Source: Ignelater luminosus | Lineage: Eukaryota; Arthropoda; Insecta; Coleoptera; Elateridae | Reading direction: 5' to 3' | Length of the DNA: 64,000 nucleotides | Assembly (NCBI GenBank): GCA_011009095.1 | Contig: VTPC01000971.1 | Span: forward strand, 47,501 to 111,500 | Shown: positions 37,450 to 47,060 of the stretch, piece after piece | Layout of the letters: every line of letters starts with the position of its first letter | Position numbering within the stretch: the first letter of the stretch is position 1 | Program-made: the position numbers and the translations under genes | Notes under the pieces: generated by a model | Databases searched by the model: none | Seen by the model: the letters and a program-made list of their open reading frames with translations, nothing else | What the model was told of the DNA's origin: nothing

Positions 37450-37809
37450 TTAACGAATTAACTCTAAAAGAACTCCCTTTCTAAGTGGGTCAATATCTTT
37501 GACTATCCAGTCGTTACAGTAAGTAGCGCGACGCAATTTCTGTTCATCAGTAGGAATCTCGGGCAAAATTTTGAGAATCGATTGTACCTCGTCTTTGCTA
37601 ATCTCTAGTTGATCGCAAATAATTTTCGTTGTTGTACGTCGATCAGATAGTATAAGCTGTTGAACCCTTTGAATGTTTTCATTGATGCGGTTAGTGGTGA
37701 AATGTTTGGCGTGTGTTGCATGGCGGATTCCTCACGAACGTAACATTTTACAAACCTCAGAGCCGAAAAAAATGTTAATTCTTTGCTCCACTAAAAGACT
37801 TTTTTCCAT
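37450..37809 (-). pseudogene. mariner transposase N-terminal relic
   Basis: The minus strand gives MEKSLLVEQRINI, then CKMLR, then after a frame change NRINENIQRVQQLILSDRRTT followed by KIICDQLEISKDEVQSIL and PTDEQKLRRATYCNDW. This matches the order of mariner transposase helix-turn-helix blocks: LLEQRIxIKF, TDENIEKVRELVxSDRR, EELxISxxSVxxIL, LTxEQKxxRVxxCxDWL. The linker holding the second DNA-binding helix and the piece after QSIL are deleted, and a stop follows at 37450. It sits inside the left arm of the long-TIR element. Confidence 0.75.
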
Positions 37810-38188
37810 ATCGCCGAATAGTTCTGAAGTACACTCAGTAATAGTCCAGTCACTTGAGCCAAAAAAAAGGGTCAACCTCGGAATGAGAGATAATAAGCTG
37901 CAAACTCGTATAAACCTTTATTTTGGCATTCTAAAAGTTGTCTCAAAAGTCTCATAAAATCTCGTGTCCGCGTCTTAAGATATTCAAGGTCAAAGGTCAC
38001 AAAAATCGGTTTTTTGCAAATATCTCGCTTCCTATGGTTTTAATGCTATTTACATTTATTATAAAAATTGTAGAATATAAAATTCCCTACAACTTTTGTT
38101 TCAAACATTTTTTTATATACTTAACTATTTTTGAGATAGAGGGCGGGGAGCGCGCAGCGCTTAGCTATTCACAGCATAATGCAAGGTA

Positions 38189-38302
38189 AATAATACGCCG
38201 TATAAAGTCTATAAATCATTGAAAAATATATAATTATAAATAATTTGCATTGTTTATTAATTAATACATTATATTTAATAATATTTTTTATTTATCGTAT
38301 AT
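38189..38302. other. AT-rich spacer between TIR arm and nested element
   Basis: Very AT-rich; nothing recognised. Confidence 0.4.
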
Positions 38303-39012
38303 ACAGGGTGTTTCATTAATAATTGGAAATATTTTAACTGTAGAATCCTAAGCTTAAAATATTAAGATTTAACCCAAATCACTTAGATAAAATGTGGCTC
38401 CTTACTGAGTTACAGGGTGTTTTATTTACAAATTTAAAAACTATTTGTACCTAGTACTTTAAAACTATTTGACGTATCCTTGTCATACTTGGCAGAAAGT
38501 GTAGGTACTGTACACCCTACTACATTATGTTAAATAAACGTTTCTGGCTACTACCAGAGGCGTACGATAGGGGCAAGTGAATGGTTGACCCTTCCCAAAT
38601 TCTACGCCACTGGCGGAATTGCCATTTTAGCACAATTTTTCGATTTTCCAATACTTTCTATGTAAATAACATACTCTTCATTCATAGCGATACAGTCATT
38701 ATTCTTCGAGATATTTAAAATTAAAAATGAAGCGGCACAGTTATTTGATTTTAATGTGTATTAATTATGTCGGTGGTTTTGGATCATAGGATTGCATTTA
38801 TTACGCAAATGAAACTTTAATCCCTATTAGCAACAAAAGATAATGTTATTTATTAAAATTTCTTGAAACGAATAATTTTTAAATTTTTAAATAAAACACC
38901 CTGTAACTCAGTAAGGAGCCACATTTTATCTAAGTGATTTGGGTTAAATCTTAATATTTTGAGCTTAGGATTCTACAGTTAAAATATTTCCAATTATTAA
39001 TGAAACACCCTG
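38303..39012. mobile_element. Nested fold-back element with ACAGGGTGTTTCATTAATAA ends
   Basis: The arms 38303-38440 and about 38880-39012 are inverted copies, sharing GGAAATATTTTAACTG, GATTTAACCCAAATCACTTA and an inner ACAGGGTGTTTTATTT. Between them lies a TACGCCACTGG-type stretch. No coding capacity. Flanks are ATAT on the left and CATAT on the right. It is inserted in the long-TIR element. Confidence 0.85.
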
Positions 39013-39240
39013 CATATTTGTTAATAATACTTACCTATTCGTGTAATCAAAAAATTGTTGAGTGAAATATTTTAATTATATTCTAATATATATTAATTAT
39101 ATTTTAAGTAAAAAAGGAATAGAGTAAATACATTTTAATTATATCTTTATTTAGAAATACGGTTTCATATATTTATTACAGTTGAAGTTCAAATGTGGGG
39201 AGGTTTTACAAAAACTTTAATAATTAGAAGGACTTGAGTC

Positions 39241-39916
39241 TTAATTTTCTTCTTCTTCATCATTGTCTTCCGGTCGCTCGAAAATTTTCAATTCATTATC
39301 ATCGATTTCGTCGTCAAGGATATTTGTCTCTAGATCTTCGAGAATTTCGGGGTCTAATGTACTATCTTCATCGAGATCGCTTTGATACGGTGAAGCATTG
39401 AGGCAAGCTTGCCCATTACACTGGCCACAAGCTAAAGAACATTGCAACCCCGATTTCCTGCATCCGCAGCGTGAACCACAACCATTCTTGCAGTTGCAAA
39501 ATATTGTGTTCAGTAATTCATCTGGAGCTGGTGGTAATATTGTACACGTTATCGGTTCCAGGAGTTCATTTCGCAGTACCCAACCCCATTCCTGGGGTTC
39601 TAAATCATTCCCTAACCAAGTTTGAATTTGATAATATACACGGCTGATATGTTGATGAGCCGCTCCACTTGTTGGTGGAAGATTGAATAACTGTACAGGT
39701 TTATTAAACTTTGTTGACTTGACGAATTAAGTGTAGCGAAGATGATCGATATTGTCCTCAGATTTTGGAGCATTATATATTGCCAACAAGATGCGTACTC
39801 ATTTTCATATAATGTTTGTACAGGACAGTTTTCTTATTGAAATACTTGAGCCAGTTGATCAAAATTGGAAAGTTTCTCTAATGTTCTAATGAAAGTTTTT
39901 TTCCCTTTTTTAAACA
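39241..39916 (-). pseudogene. Truncated gene for a Cys-rich (CXC-like) insect repeat protein
   Basis: From the right TIR arm the frame reads TSALFKKGKKTFIRTLEKL, then after a stop and frame changes LPPTSGAAHQHISRVYYQIQ and TWLGNDLEPQEWGW. It continues as LPPAPDELLNTIFCNCKNG and CGSRCGCRKSGLQCSLAC, then NGQACLNAS and an acidic tail EDNDEEEEN before the stop at 39241. I recognise the block order from an uncharacterised multicopy protein common in insect and other animal genomes, with a TSALFKKGK block followed by a WLG/WGW block and a CxC-x-C Cys cluster that probably binds zinc. The part before TSALFKKGK is lost at the TIR junction. The TSA..KGK block recalls the helical region of FEN1-like nucleases, but that is a guess. 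Confidence 0.65.
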
Positions 39917-40312
39917 GCGCAGAAGTCCTTGCATTATGCTGTGAATAGCTAAGTGCTGCGTGCTCTCCGCCCTCTATCTCAAATACGGTTAGGTATATAA
40001 AAAAATATTTGGAACAAAAGTTGTAGAGAATTTTATTCTCTACAATTTTTATAATAAATGCAAATAGCATTAATTTTATGAGACTTTTGAGACAACTTTT
40101 AGAATGTCAAAATAAAGGTTTATACGAGTTTACAGCTTATTATCTCGCATTCCGAGGTGAAACCCCTAATGTGACTGGACTATAAAGGTCTTATGCAATA
40201 CGATAAAGAAGTGATAGACTGACGTCACTGGCAGTACACAAAGAATAAATATGTTGTTACTCATGACTACGCGCCACTTCCAGCGTTACTAACAATGGAA
40301 TAAAATATACGT

Positions 40313-43109
40313 AACACAAAAAAATTTTGACCTCGGTTAGCTGGAAAGAAGAAAACAATTACGTGTGTCCACTGTCATTTTTTAGAATGTCTAGTAGAAT
40401 CCTCAGATTTATAGATTCTTATCCATTTTCTCACTTTGGCACAATAATTCTGTACTCTCAGAAATAGTATTTTTTGTTTTTGGCTAGAGAGCTAGATCTT
40501 TAAGGTAGAATTTCTCTTACATAGTTATTTGTGCACCTTGTCCATTCTAACCACCTTCCTACATAAGATAGATTTGAAGGGGAGGGTCTAGAAATTGTCT
40601 AATTTTCTAGGTTACTGCTTATTAGAATGCGTGTCCAATCTTGTGTATCCACTACATAGAATGATTACATAGAATGGGAAATCTCGAACCCGTCTTACAT
40701 GAAACGCCCATCTACGGGTCTGAACTAAATGTTTAGGTGAGAACAATGCTAGAGAACTCCCTACCCATGAATCTTAATTTCGGTTGATAAGATTTAAACA
40801 GTTTGTACGCCCGGTTCATTTGTGCATTAGCGTGGCTGTACTACTACATAGATGTCTAATAGTCATCGTATCCAAAACTAATTAAAAGCAGCTCTATAAT
40901 TTCTAGAAATACCATAAAGCTCAAAAGTTTGCCGTTTGGTTTCACCATGCGCTGTTGCTATAAATCAGAGAATCGGGAATTCTCGAATTATGATATGATC
41001 AACTTAATAACTCTATTATTAATTATACCGAGTGTACTACCACTACAAGCAGACACAGGATGTTCGATTTTAAAAATCGAGAAAAACAAAAACTCGAGTT
41101 TTTCCTTCTAAAGTAAATCCATGTAATAAACCATGAAACTTTAGTAATGGATTTTCAATTTTTTTTTGCTAATTACACCACAGATAAAAAAGATAATCCT
41201 GTATTTATGGGGAAATCAAAATATATTGGATGTTTCAATTGGGAATAAAATGTTATTATGTCGATCTCTTATTGAACACTTCTTATAAGTGAGTCATTTT
41301 GAAACATGAAGATAAAATGTTTTGGACTTTTGATAGTTCTACAAAAATAACGAAACTAGCTATTTTTAGCCCATAGATTATTGAACATCTGGTATAGCGT
41401 GTCTGGTATATATTGAATATAATTTTTGTTTTTATTACGATGTCTGGTAGTAAACGCAGTTTTGTCTGGTTTATCATTCCATTAATTCTGTTTGTTCTTA
41501 ATGGTTACTCTTTTTAAAGCTTTGACCCATTTATTTATAAGTTGTTTACGTACAGTTTACCCTATGTTCCCACTTCGTTGTTATTTCATGAATGGGAAAA
41601 TCTCTTTGCTCGACTAGGTAATATTCTACCTTTTAGATTTTCACCGCATTAGATGAATTATGCAACGATTTCAAACATACTAGACCAAACATTACTTATG
41701 TATGATACCTCCAGAATTCAAGCGTCACAAAAAAATAGAACGTTTCCGTTTTCGGATAAATACGTACTGTTGTAAAATTGAAAAACTTAGAATTTTATGT
41801 AGGAGTTATGATTGCTTTCCGTTTTTATACGAGTCTACAAAAAAATAAACTTCCGTACAATAAAAACCTCTATGTTTCTAGCTTGATATCATAAAACGTG
41901 TGTGCTCGTTTCAATCCCGGAAAATTTCTCGATTGATTTAATGAAAATTTTTTTATGCATTATGTATTACACGTAAAGGGCGAAGTAATTATAGTATGAT
42001 ACGAAACAAATACGTAGTAAATAATATAAAAGTCCAATGACGCGGTTGTTGAAATAAATCCATTGAATAACGAATGCTGTGTAGTACTTATAAATATAGA
42101 ACACGCAGAGTAATACAAATGCTATTGACAATGAGTTTATTGATTTGGTGTCTAACATACTAAGTAAATATAGTTAAGGGTGTCATTTTATCGAGGCTGA
42201 TATTGTAAATAACCTTAACTAAAATAATAATTTTATATAAAACAGAGCTTTATTATGACTATTGTCTGTTTTATTGCTGTTGGTTGTTTTTAGTTACCTT
42301 ATTTATACCTTCAAAACCATAATAACTATAATTTGTGTAGGATAATAGTAATAAAATAATATAACAATGAAATATAAATGTTTGAAATAAAGGAAAGTAC
42401 TCTTTTCAATATAACTAGATATCATAGCTGGAAATCTATCTGGAATACAATGGGGCAAACGATCTTGTAGTGTGGACAGTTATTATTTGTTGTTAACATT
42501 TTTAATATTTCAAACAACAAAAGTAAACTTTAATACGGATTGTTTCAAAAAAGATTCTTATTAGTTATTCCAGCGACATGTATAAAAAATAATAATGTAA
42601 CAAATTCAAAATAGTACAATTAGAAAAATATAAACAGCATGTAGATACAAAACCGACGACATAACAGCAGAACAAGTTTGTAATTATCTACGAGTAATAG
42701 AAAGGTACAAATAGGCACCGAATAGTTATTTGATGAAATAATCGCAAACCACGGATGCAAATCCCTCTTTTAGAAGTTTACTAATTGCTACAATATTAAT
42801 TTATATTGTGCGCAGTTCAGCTTGCTTTGTAAATCTTAAAGTTTGTAGTTTATTGTACTGGCAATAATCTGCTCTAAAGAAACGACTGACGTTAGAGAAA
42901 TTCTGTTTGAGTACTATTTAATAATAATTAGAACAATAAATCACAGCTGCCAGAAAGGAATTTCTAAAATTTGTCTAATCGCTTTGTTACCATATAAATT
43001 CGTCACAAAATAGACGTTAGCAATGTATCTAAGATAATAGAAAGTAAACACATTAATTTCGTAGACGCATTTTCAAAAGAGATGCTTTGCTTGCTAATGT
43101 TGATTTCTA
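40313..43109. other. AT-rich DNA without a supported gene
   Basis: A 38-residue end of the plus-strand frame 40929-41111, from the second Met, has a signal-peptide-like hydrophobic run (ITLLLIIPSVLPLQA) preceded by a TATAAA near 40959. The spacing and lack of homology make it weak. Nothing else recognised. Confidence 0.35.
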
Positions 43110-43139
43110 GTCTCCAATCACAAAAGGAAACGAGAAAAT

Positions 43140-43440
43140 CTGTTAAACAATTACGTGGTGACACCCATTCAGGGGCACTGCTCGCGGTGGTGAGCGCGGA
43201 GTGCGCATGGTATAAATCACTCGAACATCAGAACTACAGTAGACTGTGATGTTCGTGGCAGCGGCGGTACTTGAGGTTGCTGTTTTGCAAAGTGATGATT
43301 TCTTAGCATTGCTGTAGCGCGAAGTGGTCGATTCGAGAATTAACGCTGGTGTATGCACATATACGGACTCCTACCCGCCAGATCTAGACGTTCATGGCGA
43401 TTGCCACTCCGTCCGGAGCTTTTAGCGTGAAAATGTAAAT
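43140..43440 (+). promoter_or_regulatory. Candidate core promoter and first exon in a GC-rich block
   Basis: A GC-rich block of about 300 bp contains TATAAAT at 43211 and an initiator-like ACAGT at 43236-43240, about 27 bases apart. Downstream an ATG at 43394 (context TTCATGG) opens 14 codons, MAIATPSGAFSVKM, followed by GTAAAT that could be a splice donor at 43435. No transcript evidence exists here. GC-rich exons of repeats could look similar. Confidence 0.3.
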
Positions 43441-43975
43441 TTATATTATCTTTAAGGTTAAGAATTCTTTATTATGGAAGAATTCTATTTACCTTGTATT
43501 AGATTATTAAGAAAATGTGCAGTATCTACAAAATAAAAGTTTGAGTGATAGGTTTACCATAAAAAGAATATAATTTGTGCCAACGATTGGATAAGGTAGG
43601 GATTCTGCATTCCTAGGACTGCTGACCTAAGAATGGCGCGATGGACTTGTAAATAAATTATTGATTCTAGTACAATCGGAATGTTCTTTTGGCCCAAAAA
43701 GTTATTGTACTGTTTGAATAAGGTAATAATGCAGGCTGACGTCGTCTTGGTGTAGTAAGAAGGTTAATGAAGACTTAAGACAATGGAAGTGAGAGTGTAG
43801 CAAGAAAAACGGTCAAGAAAAGGTGTATGAAAGCAGCATGGAAAAATATAGAATTTCAACATTAAGAACAGGATACTTACATCGCCACAAAACCCAATGG
43901 TCACGTTGATTTTTGTTTGTAGTTAAAAATATTAGTATAACTCAACACTGTTTCTTCTCTTTTTACAGTGCCTCA

Positions 43976-44122
43976 TCCTATTCAAATGAGATCAGTATTC
44001 CCGCCTTCCATTTCATGCAAGGTTTGGCAAACTTGCCTCCCTCGGTGGCTGGGTTCAGTATAACTCAGCACTATGGATTTGTATTTGTACCATGTCATAA
44101 AATCATATTGGAAAAGCACTAA
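43976..44122 (+). CDS. Candidate terminal exon of a small two-exon gene
   Basis: A strong pyrimidine tract and TTTTTACAG end at 43975. The following DNA is less AT-rich and reads ASSYSNEISIPAFHFMQG, then LPPSVAGFSITQHYGF, to a stop at 44120-44122. If spliced from a donor after 43434 the phase fits the frame opened at 43394, giving a product of about 63 residues. I recognise no domain. Phase agreement alone has a one-in-three chance, so this is a lead rather than a gene call. Confidence 0.2.
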   Translation, partial: SYSNEISIPAFHFMQGLANLPPSVAGFSITQHYGFVFVPCHKIILEKH

Positions 44123-45539
44123 CTGTTGTTAGCTTTGTGTGATTTCTTTTGTAGGATAAAACGGATTTATAATTAAATGCGTATGTCTTAGGACATAAAT
44201 CAAAATCAAAAGAACCTACTGCCATTAACTGAAATTATCATTTTTTTCGTTTTACTCATCTTTTCATAGGTTCTTTGTTGTTCATTATTCTTACTGTACG
44301 GCAGCTACAGAACAGAAATAGACATCATTTAAATAAGGAAAGGGTTAACGATTCTACCAATTTAACAAGATTGTGAAGGCGTTTGCAAGTATCGCTTTAG
44401 ATATTCTCGATAGATTTGGGGTTGTAAGTAAAGTTATACTAATGGTGTTAGTAATTGGATGATAATAGGCTCGTCCTTCCAGATGCATTTAAAATTTTTT
44501 GCTAAGTAGCAGTTTTCTTTATACATGGGAAACCAGGTTGAAGTCTGGAAGTCTGTTGATAGTAAAAAGCATAAGCTATGTAGTACTAAAGAGGTTTTTA
44601 TAATACTTCTTCAGAAAAGTCTTAAGATAGGACCAGGTGCCGTTTGAACCTTTGGTAAATCAACCATTTGATGAAACTTTGCTTATTAATATAACATGCA
44701 ACCACAAAGTTATTCAATCTTGGTTCCAACTTTAATTTATTGGTTGGTGCAATCAATACTATGTAGGAACAAAATTCAATAACTGCATTAGAATATTGTA
44801 AACGAAGATAATTTGCTACTAACAAGATTAAAAATCGAATCTTTGTATGTATATAATCTAAAATTGTGAAACATTACTGGTATTTACCGTAAGATAGACA
44901 AAATGTGCTATAGAATTAGTAAGATATGTACAAATATATGCGTCTCATTAAATTATGCCAGATATGCAAAAAACAGCAAAATATGCCAAAATTCCAAAAA
45001 TACGCATTATGGGTAAAATCCCAGCTTTATTCATCAGGAACTGTTTGGGCAAGAAAACACACGATGGCTTATAGTTTCTGAAGTCTTTCAAAATTCTTGG
45101 CACCAAACTAAGCCAACATTAGAAATGCTGGACTAACAGAGACTTTGGAAATCTTTTGTAGGATGCATCGCAGGTTTTAGGTTTCATTGAAAAAGGTTGG
45201 TTTTGACTCGAATGTCGTTTAGGATCTTATACATCAGAAGGTAAGGCTAAATAGACTTCTACAGGTTGGCTTAAAACAACATTGACTGACGACTCCTTCT
45301 GGTTCATCGTGATGGACGCGTGGCAGGCGACACTATTAGATTCAAAGCGTATGTCTTGTCTGTCATACGATTGATAACCAAAAAGGAAGTGACGTCTTTA
45401 TAATGGTTAATATGTAGCGTGATTTACGTACTGAATAGGAAACAGAAAATATGATGAAAGTGTCCTTTTATTTTTTCTTGCGACTAGGACTATGTTCTGT
45501 TTGTCTAATTGCGTTATTCCGCGAATATCTCTTCACTAT
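44123..45539. other. AT-rich DNA without recognisable genes
   Basis: Nothing supported on either strand. About 45000-45400 is slightly less AT-rich and protein-like in short pieces, possibly an old transposon remnant. Confidence 0.3.
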
Positions 45540-46661
45540 TGTAACGGTTCGTTACTCGTCGTCATAAAATTATTTAAATTTCCTAAAATCCCGCCAAGAT
45601 TTCATTATTCTAAGTTGGTACGAGAGTGTCATAAAATAATGTGGATGCATACTCTCGACTTATTTACGTTATTGTCTACAATTTATAGTTGAATTCAAAA
45701 TTTGATTTGTTCATTTATTAAATTGAATTAGGAATTCTATATTTTTAAGTTTTTCTTATTTAAAATCATCCTTTGTAAGAAAATACGAATTTTGTTATCT
45801 TCGGGGAATCCCGTAATGAAGTATCCTTGAACAGTTCGATCTTAACATTTTTTTGAATATTTATTATTCTCCCGTAGAAAAATCTTAGTTGTGTTTGATA
45901 ATTCTTTAGAAATTCTAATTTAATTTAAAAAAGCGAAACATCGATCCTAGATCATTGACTTTCTCTCCAATTAAATTTGTGTAATTTGGATACTCTCACA
46001 TTTTGAAATTTGGCGGATAGATGGACACTTTTCTGAGGCTTATTTTAACAATTAAAGAATACTGAATATTGTGGATATCCATTTGTTTATAGACAATTAG
46101 TTTCTATCGATGATATCCACTAGTTCAGTGATTATAAATGCTTTTAATATTATGAATATCTATTTGTTTATTGATCACTAAGCTGCTATTATTGATGTTT
46201 ACGTTATTTGTTTATTAACCTAGTTGTTAATTAGATTAGGGTGACGTCACCTTTACTTAGTGAGGATTATTTAAAATTTAAAAGGTTTTTCACTCGTGTT
46301 GAAGAGTGACCTCTTTTTATTCGTTTTTGTGTTGTTTGTGTTTTTGCGATAAACATATTAATTAAATAAAACTGTATACCATTTTTTGTGTCTCATATTT
46401 TATTGATAAACACCACGTCTGTTTTGACTTTTGAGTTTTTCTTCCAATTTAAACAAAAAACTCTGGCATCCAACATACTTGAATTATTATCGATATCCTT
46501 AGTCTAACCTTAGTATTTTTGTTGGGTTTAAGATAGAATTTTAATAACAAACTTGTGGTTTATCGTAGTGTTGGTGGATCCCAATTTAATTTTAAAACTA
46601 TCTGACACCCACGATCCAAAATGAGATGAGTCATCATGAGCCGGATTGTTTCTAATAAGCA
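45540..46661 (-). repeat. Interspersed repeat, copy B (inverted relative to copy A)
   Basis: The reverse complement matches 27323-28841, for instance GATTTCTAAAGAATTATCAA-type blocks, GGAGAGAAAGTCAATGATCT, GTGAGGATTATTTAAAATT and the terminal GAGTAACGAACCGTTA. A block of about 480 bp present in copy A is missing. No coding sequence. The copies lie about 17 kb apart in opposite orientation. Confidence 0.7.
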
Positions 46662-46699
46662 TTAAGTTATAAATAAATATTAGAAATAACGTTTTTCAA

Positions 46700-47060
46700 C
46701 GACTGTTACACTATCTTGCTATTCTTTCCTTCCTAGCCTGTTCGTTTTATGCGTTACTTCTACTTTTTATTCATTCTACTGCGTCTCGTATGTTGTGTAT
46801 GTTTCTCGGTGATACTACTGTTATTCTTCTCCGTAGATTTGTTTTTAATTTTTGTTTTGTTACATGTGTCAGGTTTCATGTGCTAATGCAGGTCTAACCA
46901 TGGCTTTATATATTTGGATCTTACTTTCTCTACTCATATATTTATCTTTGAGTTTCAAAATGTATGTACGATCTTGACTGCTTGTGATTTCAACCCCCTA
47001 GATATGCGAACTTCGTTACCTGCTTCACTACTTGTACATTTCTTTTAATTTCTAGTGTAC
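46700..47060 (-). pseudogene. LINE reverse-transcriptase C-terminal relic
   Basis: The minus strand reads VTKFAYLGG, then in a shifted frame VEITSSQDR and MSRESKIQIYKAMVRPALAH. This is the FxYLGxxI...SRxTKxxIYKxxIRPxLxYGxExW block just after the polymerase domain of RTE/Jockey/CR1-type non-LTR retrotransposons. Stops and a frame change break it, and no upstream polymerase motif (YxDD) follows at higher coordinates. It is a short fragment. Confidence 0.65.

Larger units (their letters stand above)
37262..40312. mobile_element. About 3-kb long-TIR element carrying a truncated Cys-rich gene
   Basis: Outer arms are inverted copies. GTATATTTTATT...ATTGTTgGcAACGCTG at 37262 pairs with the reverse complement of 40312 inward, and the match resumes through AGTCCAGTCAC, CTCGTATAAACC and ACAACTTTTGTTT to CAGCATAATGCAAGG (left arm end 38188, right arm end about 39916). 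The left arm is longer because of about 460 bp holding a mariner relic. Inside are a second fold-back element and, directly joined to the right arm, a truncated minus-strand gene for a Cys-rich protein. The structure is seen directly; which transposon class it belongs to is unknown to me. Confidence 0.75.

Noticed and set aside
40929..41111. Possible small secreted peptide with signal-peptide-like run
   Set aside because: The hydrophobic run starts at an internal Met, there is no mature-peptide pattern and no sound promoter; hydrophobic runs are common in AT-rich DNA.
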